DNA from: Brasenia schreberi
Taxonomy: Eukaryota; Streptophyta; Magnoliopsida; Nymphaeales; Cabombaceae
Assembly (NCBI GenBank): GCA_036023115.1
Contig: JAYKKT010000088.1
Location: 867,001-931,000, forward strand
Direction: 5' to 3'
DNA length: 64,000 nt
The notes beneath the pieces are model-generated. The model worked only from the letters and a program-made list of their open reading frames with translations. It had not been told where the DNA came from and did not search any database. Below are positions 1 to 12,057 of this stretch, one piece after another. The position numbers and the translations under genes are program-made. How positions within the stretch are numbered: the first letter of the stretch is position 1; the number at the start of each line of letters is the position of its first letter.

Positions 1-2216
1 GGTACTAAACATGTCCCAAATCTATCTGAAAACTTGTAAACAAAATAATATTTTACTATAAGACATGTAGAAAAGTTACTTCTCTCTCCACATATATATC
101 AACAACAGTATGTATTTGTTAATTTCTTCACATGACATGCTATATTTTGTTTATAATTTTTTTATAACAGTATGTATTTGTAAATTTTATATGATGCTAC
201 ATGTAAAAAATCAAATCAATATTCTCAATATATATATACATATGTATAGATATATGTGATACTAGTACAGTGAATTTCATATATGCATATATATATATGC
301 ACTGATAATAGTGACTTTTCTATGTCTTACTATGTTTATAAGTTTTGAGATAGAATTGATGTGCTTCGTATTGAATTGGGACATGTTTAGTAGAAAGGTA
401 AGGATTTCACTTGGAGAAGTCATTTTAATCGTCATACATCATGTTAATTGAACAACAAAATTTCAAAATGACAGCCTATGCCAAGCCAAAGGAGATTGAC
501 TTCAGCAAAAAAAGAAGAGAAAAGGTTGCAGATGATTGAGTTCAGTAGTTCTTCACATAAAATTATCGGCCCTGCACAAGGACCAATAGTTGAATTGGCT
601 TTGGGGGTCGACTCAAGAGTTGAAGGCCATGAGCTCCATACCCGAGCCATGCATATCTGGCTTCGGCCTAACCATTGTAACAAAAAAAAAAATACTGGCT
701 CTAGAGATGGTGATATGGTGAGGACAAAATTGTTTGAAGCCTGGATGGGACCCGAAGTGCGCGATGTTTCAAAGAAAACCGATAGGGAGGGCTTCAATTA
801 TTTCGAAAAAAGGAAAACCTGAAAAAGAAAAACCCACAAATTAATTAAATGGCTGAAAACCTCTCCCTGTCCCTGTCTATAGCATGTTACTCTTCCGACC
901 AATTAATGACAAGGAATATTGTGGTGCTTTCGTGTGTGTGTGTGAGGAAAGTTGGGTACCAATAATGTCAGTTTGTCGTGGATTCAAGTATTAGCAGATT
1001 TTATCTTTCAAATATGTGGGGCAATTTTCTTTTAAGAATAATGAAATATAAGAATAAGCTTAATTTTCATACAACTCCTCGGATAATTGAGTTATTTGCA
1101 GAAAGTTAGAATTTATATATCACATGATCTAACACTCCTAGATCATGTATAAACAATGAACTGAAATTTTAAGTCCTTTTAGGAATTTGCATTTTTCTTT
1201 TTTAGTTAAAATGGTGAGGCCGGATCCAGGTATCGAACTCAAGACATTCAACTTGTTTCAAGTTAGCCAAGGTGAGCTATGAACCGGTGGTCCTTTGCTG
1301 TTTGTTTGAGAGCTTAGGGTTCATAATTGATGTGAAAGCATAACAAAACAAGAACAGGATCTGCAATCAAATATCCGTATTTGATGTTATTCCAGATAAG
1401 GGATGCATACCATAACTAAATGTGGGTGTTAGACTTCAGCCTCCTCTTCTAACAAAAAAAGAAATATATTTCCTTTACCCAAAATGTGTTTTTAGGTAAG
1501 GTATCCAATGGACCAATGCCAAAAGACACACCTTTTCTCTAAAAATCATGTGTATGTGTGTGTGTGTGTGTCTGCAGGCCCGTGTGCATCTTGAGAACTT
1601 AACTTGAATCTAGAACTAATAACCTTCATATTGTGAGTTGAGTCCCCTGCCATGTTAACTAATGCTATGAATGCAAAGTTGCATGTCTTTTTACATTTAA
1701 TTACAAAAGTTAAGACCAAAGTCTATAGCTTTGGAAGTATAAGATCCACATAAGGAGAAATAAATGTTTTAGCCAATTTGAAAGACATTTTCACACTCGA
1801 TTATATAAATTATTAACATAATACTTGAGTTTTCAAATATTAAGATACCGGCATGAGGTATGATGTCGATTTTCATCATATATTGCATGATATGATACAG
1901 CTTTCCTCATGCCACTTTGGTGAAGCACACATTCATGACCGACCATGGCATCTCAACATACCAACCATCCACCAAGGCGATTTCAAAGATGGGCATGTTA
2001 TTATGAGGGAGAGACCAACTTTTTCTTTCTTTGGCCTCCCCAATTGCTAAAAAGTGGCTACACTCGACTTTTTTCTGCTGTTATAATCAAAGATAAAACC
2101 GTCTCCAATTCTCGTCTTTGATAGTATATTACATATTTATTAAACATGATTCTATGAAAACAAAAAATCTATGTAACCAATCTCATTTATTATAGAAAAA
2201 AACATAGTAGTTGAAA
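1..2216. other. Intergenic region, no supported gene
   Basis: I see no recognisable protein in this stretch. The longest open frames (for example around 444-822 on both strands and 1853-2050) show no family motif and overlap one another on opposite strands, as chance frames do. The sequence is AT-rich, with short (TA) and (GT) runs near 225-300 and 1552-1571. One tRNA-derived SINE-like remnant is listed separately. Confidence 0.6.
1220..1300 (-). mobile_element. tRNA-related SINE-like remnant
   Basis: Read on the minus strand, this stretch has an A-box-like start (TAGCTCACCTTGGCTAAC, about 1266-1279) followed by a B-box-like GTTCGATACC (about 1229-1238). That is the internal RNA polymerase III promoter layout of tRNA-derived SINEs. 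Related A/B-box segments recur near 7150, 31950, 37405, 42440, 42665 and 62000. The 3' end is not clear and I see no target duplication. It is too diverged to be a working tRNA. Confidence 0.45.
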
Positions 2217-5200
2217 TACAACAACAACAACTAAGCCTTTTCCCATACTAGATGGGGTCGACTATATGGATTCTTTGTTTCCAGGTAGCCCTATTATGTG
2301 CTATGGTAGCAGTTAACTCAGATCATTCTTTATTATTTTTGTCCAACACTTTTGTCGTCGTCCTCTACCTCTTTTAATACTTTCAAAATTTAGTTTTTCA
2401 TACCTTCTTAGAGGTTCTTCTTTTAATTTCTTTTTATATGTTCAAACCAACTTAAATGATATTCTCTCATTTTATCCTTTATTGGTACCACACATAATTT
2501 ATTTCTAATAACCTCATTATATATACGGTTTTTTCTTGTATGACAACTCATCCATCTCAACATCTTCATTTATGTCACAGATATCTTTTGTACATATTGA
2601 TGATTAACTGCTCAGAACATAAAACAGGACAGGTCTAATTGCTACTCTGTAATATTTACCTTTTAACTTTAATGATATCTTCTTATCATAAAGAATATCT
2701 TATCCTCCTCTCCATTTTAACCAACCAGCATTAATTATATGGGTAACATCTCTATCAATTCTTTCATCACTCTAAAAAATTGACCCTAAGTATTTAAAAC
2801 TTTCCTTATGGGGGATGCAATGTGTGTCAATTTTAATTTATATGTCCTCTCAAGTAACCAAATTATCAAACTTACATTCCATATATTCCGTCTTTGTTCC
2901 ACTAAGTCGGAAACCTTTACTTTCTAATGTTTCTCTCCATAGTTCCAATTTTCTATGAACTTTTTCCTTAGACTCCTCCACTAACACAATGTCATCTGCA
3001 ATTAACATACACCAAGGTGCTTCATCTTGAATATGTTTTGTTAACTCATTAATCACCATTATAAATAAGTATGAACTTAAAATTGATCCTTGATATAACC
3101 CAATATTAACTTCAAAGAAGTCTGTCATTCATTCATAAGTTCCACACATGTTTTTGCACTATCATAATCTCTTATAATGTTAATGTATGTCAATGGGATA
3201 CCTCTTTTTTTCAAAGTTCTCCAAATAACCTCTCTTGGTACCCTATCGTAAACTTTTATAGATCAATAAATATCATGTAAAGGTCTTTCTTTTTTGCTCT
3301 AAAATGTTTCATAAGACGTCTTAAAAGGTGAATCGCTTTAACAGTAGATTTGTCTGACATGAATCCAAATTGGTTTTCTATTGTACTCGCTATTTGTCTT
3401 AACCTATGTTCGATAATTCTTTCCCACAATTTCATAGTATGGCTCACTAACTTGATACCTTGATAATTCGCACAATTCTGAATGTCTCATTTGTTCTTAT
3501 ATATGGGTATAAGTGTACTCGTTCTCCATTCTTCGGACATCTTTTGGTTTCTCCATATTTCATTAAATAGTCTTGTGAGCCAAGTGATTCCTATTTCTCC
3601 TACGATTTTTCAAACCTCTATACGAATATCATCCGATCCTACCGATTTACCACCGTTCATATGTTTAAGAGTCTCTTTGACTTCATTCTTTTGAATACGT
3701 TAGTAGAAATTGTAGTTTATATATTTTTCAACTTTCGCTAACTCTCCTAAACTAATACTAACATCTTTATTTTCATTAAAAAACTTATAAAAATAGTTTT
3801 ACATCTATTTCTTATATCTCATTTGTCATTAGAATTGTTTCATCCTCGTCTTTGATGCATTTAACAAAATTAAGATCTTTAGTTTTCTTATCTCTAACCC
3901 TACCTATCCTAAAAATATCTTTCACCCTCTTTTGAGTTGAGTTTTTTTATATAAATCCTCCCAAATTTTAGCTTTTACATCAATGTCAGTCTTTTTCACT
4001 TCCTTCTTTGCTTTCTTAAAAGTCTCTAAAGTTTCACTAGTTTTCTTAGCATAATATAATTTGTAACATGCCCTCTTTGCCTTGATTTTATTTTGCACTA
4101 CTTCACTCCACCACAAAATTTCTTTTTGTGGCGGTACACATCCCTTAGATTCACCTAACACATCTTTCGCCACTTTCCTAATATGTATAGTCATATTGTT
4201 CCACATATCACAAGGTGTACCAACATAATTTCAAGCATCTCCTTGAAGGACTTTATGTTTAAATATATCTTCTTTCTCGCTTTTAAAGTTCCACCATTTA
4301 ATCTGAATAGCTCGATACACTCTTTTCTTCTTTGTCTATTTTTTTATTTGTAAATCCATAACTAAAAGTCGATGTTGGGTGATTAAGCTTTCTCCTAGAA
4401 TTACCTTGCAATTTTTACAACACGCTATATCTTTTTTTAACAAATAAAGTAATCAATTTGTGTTTGTGATAAGCGACTCTTATAAGTAATTAAATGTTCA
4501 TCTCGTTTTTTGAAGATTGTATTGACTATAAAGAGATCAAATGCCATAACAAATTTTAAAATCTCCCTACCTTCCTCATTTATATCCCCAAAGCCAAAGT
4601 TTTCATGAATACCATGATATCCTAATGGCTCTATACCGACATGTCCATTTAAGTCTCCTCCTAAACAAATCATCTTCCTTTGTGGAATTCTTTGAATCAC
4701 CTTATCTAACTCATCCCAAAAAGTCGTCTTTATACTATCTTTTAGTACTACTTGCGTAAGCACAAACTATATTCAAAACTTCTGCTCCAAACACTAATTT
4801 CAACATCATGATTTGGTCACCATTTCATTGTATGTTTACTATACTATCATTTAAATCTTTATTTATGATAATACCAACTCCATTTCGAGCATTTTCCTTA
4901 CTTGAGTACCATAATTTAAAACATGTATCCTCAATCTCCCTTGTTTTTTCTCCAATCCACTTTGTCGCTTGTAAACATAGAATATTAATCTTTTTCCGAA
5001 TCATAGTATTTACCACCTCCATTAGCTTACCGGACAATATTCTGATATTCCAAGAAGCAATACGAATCTTATTATCTAAGACTAGCTTCCTTACCCCCCC
5101 GCATCAGTTTATATTAAAAATACAAAGACCCTCTCTGTAATTTATTGACTACATTCGAGTGGCAATGTAGTGGGACTAACTTCTTTACCTGCACCCATCC

Positions 5201-5425
5201 ATGATGTGAGAACTCTCTCTACAATTGATTCACTATATTCGAGTGAAAATGTAGTAGTCCTTTCTTACTATTCATTGCATTCGAGCTCTGCAGCGCATCG
5301 TTAAGTTGGAACGACAAAAAATAATGCTCATAATTTATGTAATCTATGGTATAAAATCCGATAAAGTTTTATGCTGGCGGTAAAAAACGTCGGAAGCCTA
5401 AGACAACCCTCCTCTTTATCCGACA
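2217..5425 (-). mobile_element. RTE-clade LINE, copy A (near full length, inactive)
   Basis: This is a non-LTR retrotransposon on the minus strand. Its 3' end carries the hallmark (TTG)n tail, seen on the plus strand as acaacaacaac at about 2218-2231, next to the conserved end 'cccatactagatggggtcgact'-like block. Frames related to an APE-type endonuclease lie at 4437-5037, including a GGDLNGHVG motif and a C-terminal SQTQIDYF motif. Reverse-transcriptase blocks lie at 2850-3447, with the catalytic motif as IADD. Stops and frameshifts break the ORF into at least five pieces, and the catalytic Glu of the endonuclease LQETKW block reads Ala (GCG at 4966-4968). The 5' end near 5330-5425 contains one copy of the dispersed RTE 5' module. 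It is a dead copy. The clade call rests on remembered plant RTE sequences and the TTG tail. Confidence 0.85.
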
Positions 5426-6604
5426 AAGTTGTTTAATAATATTGAAAAAAAATGAAAAAAGAAGGAGGGAAAAAGAGGGGTGACATTGCCTTTGATATTG
5501 AGAAAAAGTTTTAAGTTTTTGACCTATACTGCCTGGCAGGTAGCTGCTCGCAAGAATCTAGTGAAGCATACAGCTCGACACGTGCAACCATTTTCAGCAA
5601 TTTCACGATCACAGGCAGCTGTACCACCAGGACCGGGCCGGACAAACAGTGAAACAAAACCCTTGCACCTTCCACGTTCCTTTATTTCTTGTCATGGAAA
5701 TTTCTGGAAATTCGCTTACACCTACTTATCCAGAAAAGTGTGGTAGATGCAGAAGTTAGTATTTCGAGAAATCTTTGTGGCAATCTTGTCCTACTCTTCT
5801 AGGGAAACCATATTCCCACCCGGTTCGGTTCCAGTTTCACCTTTCATAAAATAGGAATGGTGGTTTCAAACGGCCGGTTTTGGTATTTTCTTATTTTAAT
5901 AACTTTAACTGATTCCAAGTAGTTCCTGATTCAAGCCAGAACCGATGGTTGTGGTTCCAATACCTTACTTAAGCCCAGCCCGCTTCAATACAATTACCCG
6001 GAGTCAGAGCTTTTGGATTGCCATTCGTTGAGCTTGCTCCATCTGTTTCCTTTCACCACCGTATGAGTGTAGTCAGCCGCTACTAGAAGCTTACGGTAGC
6101 TGCTTTCTAGTATATATTGTGTTACACGAGTCCACTGCTACGAAACCGGCGGTTTGGAATCATAAGGTTACTGTTACCAGAACCCTTTTTTCCCCTTAGA
6201 TGTGGTGATGCCAGTTCAGTCCACGTTGTTGTATAATTCATCTCAACTAGTTTAAACAATCCATTAGATGAGCGATAATGCAATCATACAACCTTATACC
6301 TAATATGCAGGCCAACAGTTTGCAGGTGTACACATGCATATGTGCGTGTATGTGTGCATGCAATACTTTCATGCTTCCACACATGCATAAATGAATCAGA
6401 TCCTGAAATTGGAGTTGAGGTCATTCATCTAGCAAAGAATTGAGACTCTACAACATACTAACGTGCCATTATCAGTTTGTGTACCGCCTTTCTATAACTA
6501 TGAGGCCCTCATGGATTCAGTAAACATATTCTTTGAGGTTGCATCAAGGCACCCAACAGTTTTGACACAGATCTTTTAGGGTATAATCTAAAATAATAAC
6601 CAAA

Positions 6605-6705
6605 GGGATCACCCTTGCATGAAGGTTCTCAAGCACGGATAAAGGAGAGGGTTGCTTTAAGAAGCCAAACGGCCAGCATAAAACTTTTTCGAGTCTCAAG
6701 GGATG
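6605..6705 (+). repeat. Standalone RTE 5' module
   Basis: About 100 bp match the module at the 5' end of the long RTE copy at 52191: GGGATCACCCTTGCAT, then a 'cggataaaggagagggttg' block, then 'gccagcataaaacttttt'. No endonuclease or RT sequence follows. A 5' end without a 3' end is unusual for LINE debris, which is normally 5'-truncated. Confidence 0.6.
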
Positions 6706-7146
6706 CAACAGTTCGAATATGAATGCACCGAATCCCATCCAAACCCTAAGTTTAAGCAATAAGCATGCTTAAGCGGAAATAGTACTGGAATGGATGACTT
6801 CCTAAGGAGTACTCGTACACCTTTAGCTGACCCTACTTAGTGTGGAAAAAGGCTTAGGCAGAGGTTAAAATCTAAAGAACTAGATTCAGTAAGCAGGTTG
6901 GTTAAAGTCTGATCAAGTGCATCAAACTATTTTGAGTAAAAGATCTTTGAAGCTCTTATTTCAAGCTACATGTTCTTGGCTCTTTGGATTATAACTCGGA
7001 GGACCTGCCTTTCAAACAGTTGAAACCAATTAATGTAAAGCTTCACGGCTAGCACCTTGCAACCCCAGGTCCAACCTTTGGCATTGGCTTGCGCAGGAAG
7101 GTAGTAATAGTGGGCGGTGGGAGACTGAAGCAAGATACATGACCTA

Positions 7147-7210
7147 GGCATCAAACTCATACCTTCAACTTGTGAGCCGAACCCGAAGCCAGGTGAGCTA
7201 TTGCTCTTGG
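7147..7210 (-). mobile_element. SINE-like remnant
   Basis: The minus-strand reading contains an A-box-like 'gagcaatagctcacctggctt' segment, and then tRNA-like spacing to a degraded B-box. The plus strand reads 'ggcatcaaactcatacc...gccaggtgagctattgctc'. It resembles the other SINE-like segments of the window but is weakly conserved. Confidence 0.35.
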
Positions 7211-7435
7211 GCCTTTTGTTTTATGTTTGCCTGCGCTAAGAGTATAACAATACAATGTGCAGAGAAAGTGCAAGTATATGTTGAAGGTCTGAATTTTGCA
7301 CCAAAACTTCAAAAATTTTCCTTTCTTTTTGGTCATTTCTTTTAACAAACTAGGGTAGCCATGGCTCTAGGGGTTCACTCAAGAACCTTCAAGTGAAAGG
7401 TCAAGAGCTCCTAATCCAGGGATTCACATTTGGTT

Positions 7436-7553
7436 GGACTAGCTTGCAAATTAAAAAAGGAAAAGAAGAAGTAGGGTTGGTCAGACCCTTTCACGGACTA
7501 GCTTGCAAATTAAGAAAAGGAAAAGAAGAACTAGGATTTGGCAGACCCTTTCA
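7436..7553. repeat. 59-bp tandem duplication
   Basis: Two direct copies begin with GGACTAGCTTGCAAATTAA at 7436 and 7495 and run to 'cagaccctttca'. They differ at a few positions and by short A-tract changes. No function is evident. Confidence 0.7.
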
Positions 7554-8048
7554 TACACCGAACCCTCCCTCCCTCCCTCCCTGTGTCTAGGCTCTTAGGA
7601 AGGGTGTGTGTTGAGTGCATACATAAAGGAAGTTCTTGATGTACCCCACAAAAGGAAAGGATAAAAAGGTACCCATTGGATAGTCCAAGTCTAACCACAT
7701 AGCAGACTACGTGCGAGTACCAGAAGTTGCTCTTCTTTTCCCGTAAGTGTTGGCATAGGAATGCAACTGCGAATTCTTCCAGGACCGAGATCCTAGAGCA
7801 GTATCATCGATCAGCAGCTCCTTTATTATCTCCAGTTCTTATATTTCCCAAAACAGATCCTTAAGCACTGTAAAGTCCCCAAAAAAAGAGCTTTAGAAGT
7901 AATACATGCGGAAGTCAAATTTTGAACCACCAGAGGAACAGAAAAGCAGAAGAAAGAACATGAAAGGGTTGGTTTAAATGCCAGATGATTTCCACCTCGG
8001 TTCAGATTAAGATGATAGTAAGATTAATCACGATAATTTGATTGCAAG

Positions 8049-11000
8049 TTAGAGACTTACAACCGAGCTCATAGAGAAACAAAGAAATACTAAAGGCTCT
8101 CCTCCAAGCTCCACCCGCAGATTGTTGTATGGATAGACCTTTGGTGTCTGTTAGGCAGAGAAGTTACATCAGCATGACAGTAGTTAACTGTGGAGCTCCT
8201 TTTCCTCACCTTCGTTCAATACAACCGGCGTAAACACACATCAAGTCAAATAAAAGCACCAGTCAAGAAAGAAAATTTTTAAAATCCACCATAATACAAA
8301 GCTGATCTATCTCTAGAGGTTAGTTATAATTCTAGAACCTATGCAGGAAAGACGACAGATGAAATGATTGGTAAGCTCGGGTTAGGCAGACTACTACCAG
8401 ATACAAACCAGCATAACAAACTCCAGTACCATCGACAGAAAGCCAATTCCATTCACCAGTGAGTTATGCTCCTTATGACAACTCTTGACCAATTTACCAA
8501 CTTGAACATATTTGGGGCAACTCTTGGCAAGTTACCTACTTGAGCATATTAAGACACCAATGCAGAAATAAACAGTTCCAGACTCGCAAATCCCAACCAC
8601 CTTCAAACTGATAATGATCAATCAAGGTTCACAAACCAGCATAAATCTCAATTAACACAGAAGGAACCATGTGAATCAAACTTGAAACCGAACATCCAGT
8701 CGATGGCTGATCAAACAAGGCAAAGCAAAAAACTCCCTAATAGAAGTCTAAAGACTCTAAACATCTTATTCGCTCAAGAGCAGTTTGTCTTAACAAGCTT
8801 TTATCAGTGGAAGCTGGATATACTTGAATCCTCAAGAAGCCAATCAAGTAAGCCTTCTCTCCACTTCCAGACAGTTGTACTCAGTAAACAAACACCAGAG
8901 CCTTCTACTAATAAATGGAACATTCACATCAAAACTCAAGGTCAAACGTGAAGTTTTACTTGCTAAAGGAAAAGGCTAGTCACGAAAAACGTTGTAAATA
9001 TCATATAGTGCCATTCATACAATATGATAATATCCTATATCGGTGCTTGTTGGTATAAGATATGGGTACACATAGCATTTTTTTGCCAATTTATCAGTAC
9101 ATTCACGATCTTAAAATATTATAATTATAACATGTTATCGTATGATATCACTAATTTTATAATTGCTTTAGACTTTACGTTTTAAATTATATTTTCTTCA
9201 TTATATGAAGAAAACAGAGTATAGTAGCGATATGATACAATCCATGTGTAACTTCAAGAACGGATAACATGATAGGATCACATAATAGGAAGGGGTCACA
9301 TGATAGGCTACAATAAGTCTCATGAGATCTCTGCCAATGTATTTCTACCAAAACTTAAAAGTTCTTATGGAGCTTCTTGGGTGTAGGGTGTAACTTTCCT
9401 TTTCTCTAAAGATGTTTTCATGTTTGATACTGATCAATATGACAGACGAAGGTTTACACTCAACAACACATAATTTGGAGAACATAATTCATATGTGATA
9501 TGTCACTACATGTGGGAATAGAAGTATAAGCGCTTAGAAAGCTGAATGACCCTACCTCTGGTTCCCACTGCAGAGAGTAATTTCCCTAATAAATACTTTT
9601 TCATAAGTGGATATGTTCAAAATTCCTTTTTTAAGTAAAAGAAGAAGCAGATTCTTGTAGCTCCAAATAATGCATTGTACACATGTTCCAATACAAATTT
9701 GAGTTCAAATTTTAGCTGTGAAATCTCAAACCAGAATCAATATGATTCAGTCGCATGTGTATACTCCAATGAATCTAATTAAATGAATTTGAATCCAGGC
9801 AGATACCGAAGACTGGAACAATTTACCATTTTCTGTGTGTGTGTGTGTGTGGGTGTGGTGGTGGTGGTGGGGGATTTAGAGGTACAGGACACACTCATAC
9901 ACACACAAACATTCCGTTGTAGAGATGGAGCTCCCTTTGTGTCATAGAACGCGCCAAATATATACTGTCAATCCTCAGTTCATACGCAAAAAACAGACAT
10001 TTAAAAATGGATTGCTTGGCAAACCAAATACATGAGACTGTGACCAATACATATGCTATTACAAGACAAGTTCCGAGTTTGATCATAGGAACTCAATTAA
10101 GGACCTCATATCCATCCAGTAGAAGGTACATGAGGACCATTAATGGGCAGGTTGACCCAAATCTCACCCAACATGAGACAAACCGAAGGTCTCCGTCAAT
10201 CCATAAGTTAAACAATCTTGCAAGGATATCTTAAAGAGCAACAAGGCATATCCATCTAACATAGTGAAGGTTCAACGTTACCATTCATGGACAAAGCGAC
10301 CCAGATCTCTTCAAACTGAAGGCCTCTATCAGCGCATGGTTACATTCTAGAATTGAGACTCTAGGAGACTTTTTAAAAGAATGCTACCAGGAGAGCTGTG
10401 CAAAGGAAGGGAATCATGGTTACCAGATAAGAATCTTAAGTTGGGAAACTTATATCTGAGGAAGCCACTTCAGAACCTCTCAACTAATTAAGCGATTCTA
10501 AGACTCAATCTTCTTTTTCATGGCAAAGATACTTCTAATTCCATCAAAGTTTCAACGTGAGAATTGGATTTTTACTAAAAGAACACATCGTCATAATTAT
10601 GAATTCTGATCCCTATAATAACAATAACATAAATTGAACCGTTTCCATTACATTTAAAACATATATTAAATGCAACATCTTTCCTATAGCATCTAAAATG
10701 TTATGCAATTCTTCTAAAAAATGCATTCACTTAATAGATGCCTCTAATGCCTGTATCTTGCTTTGTTTCTTGGTTCTAAAAATGCATTCAGATGTAAAGA
10801 TAACCCCCTGTTTCTTGCTTTGTTTCTTGATTCGACCACCCCCATCAGAAACTTGATAAGGAATCATCAGTAATACATTCTTCTGTCCAATGAATGAAGA
10901 CGTAAGCATGCATCATTGTAAACATAAAGAAAAGCTGTCCGTGGAATTGGCAATTTTTTGTTAAATCATACAAATACAATGTAAAGTTCAGGACAATTTA

Positions 11001-11713
11001 ACCATTCCAATATGCAGAAGACAAATGAATCAACAGCAGCTCAGGAAAAAGCGTATTTAGCTTACAAAGGGAACTTTTGAAGCTTTGTCGTTCCAAACAG
11101 CTAGCAGTGAAACACCCGCAAAGAAGCCCAAACCTCCACACATCCAGGCCAATGCCTCATACTAGAGACCATAGAGAAAACAATAAAACCCAGTAAATGT
11201 GAGTTTAGATAAAGGAAGCAAAGTATATTCACAATTAGAAACAAACCCCAGAAAATAAAAGCAGAATTATGAAGTTGAGAGTTCCCAAACGTCATAATGT
11301 GTCATGCCATGGCATTAGTCAATCGCTAAACTGCAATGTTTCAAAATGTTGTTAAAAACGATGTAGCCTTCAGTAATTAGGCTGCAAATGAACTGACCAA
11401 GTATCTTACCTTCCCAACCATGGGTCCAATACGATCCAAGGGTTCTGGATATGGGGTCCCGTTGTCCCTGATTAGCTCATCATTAACAGGGAGCTGGAAG
11501 CAAGAGATTAATTAATAATTAGAAAAGAAATAGAGGAAACACAAACATCAGAGAGAGAGAGAGAGCATATACGGGCTTGTCTGGGACAATGTGTTTGCCA
11601 ACAGGGAAACCCATCCCAGAACGAAGATGCAATGAAGTTGAAGACCATGACCGTCCAAGCAAGCTACTACCACCCATAATCCTTGTCGCCACATTACACA
11701 GCTTCCCAACCAT
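8049..11713 (-). CDS. NADH dehydrogenase (ubiquinone) 1 beta subcomplex subunit 8-like (complex I)
   Basis: This is an accessory subunit of the membrane arm of mitochondrial complex I (NDUFB8/ASHI family). Exons on the minus strand: 11713-11573 (47 codons), 11493-11410 (28), 11161-11066 (32) and 8147-8049 (32 plus stop). All have GT donors and AG acceptors in phase 0, giving 139 aa. The start at 11713 is chosen because MVGKLCNVATRIMGG matches the plant family N-terminus, which is Arg-rich and Ser-rich like a mitochondrial presequence. Family blocks follow: SGMGFPVGKHIVPDKP, then PEPLDRIGPMVGKYEALAW, a hydrophobic segment GGLGFFAGVSLLAV (the single membrane span), and VYPYNNLRVELGGEP. The plant proteins I recall end at GGEP; here the frame runs on for 14 more residues (LVFLCFSMSSVVSL). 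The last intron is 2.9 kb. An RTE LINE begins 345 bp upstream of the start codon. Confidence 0.9.
8148..11065. other. Long last intron of the NDUFB8-like gene
   Basis: This 2.9-kb intron has no identifiable gene inside it. It contains a (GT)n/(GGT)n microsatellite at about 9833-9871. The open frames at 8682-8951, 9895-10234 and 10727-10909 have no recognisable family motif. I see no full transposon. Confidence 0.6.
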
Positions 11714-12057
11714 TGTTGTTAAGGCTTTTTCTGCACAGCCAATAACAGATGAGGTTACAGATTTAATAAAGAAGTGTTGTTCGCTGAAGATCCCATCAAA
11801 TGAACACAAACAGTTCGCTTAAAAACTGACCTATGGTAGCATATAAACAAATCCCTGTGATATCGGTAGAAAAAAAAAAGGAAAACAGTGAACATGTGAA
11901 GAAAACGTTTATATGTAAAAATATGCATTTCCATAAGCAGATCGTGACATGATCCGAAAGCACATCAATTCGTCCAGAAAAAACATCTTTTTGTGGCAGA
12001 CAATTTTCTAGAACAACTACTTAAACGTGACATGACACCAAAAACTAAAATTTGTGA

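Larger units (their letters stand above)
5426..8048. other. Intergenic region downstream of NDUFB8
   Basis: I support no coding gene here. The stretch holds a standalone RTE 5' module (about 6605-6705), a SINE-like remnant (about 7147-7210), a 59-bp tandem duplication (7436-7553) and a short (CCCT)n run near 7564-7583. The part next to 8048 is expected to include the 3' UTR of NDUFB8. I did not identify its polyadenylation signal. Confidence 0.5.

Noticed and set aside
478..822. 114-codon frame near the left end
   Set aside because: It has no recognisable motif, the opposite strand is open over the same span, and it contains a poly-Lys run from an A-tract.
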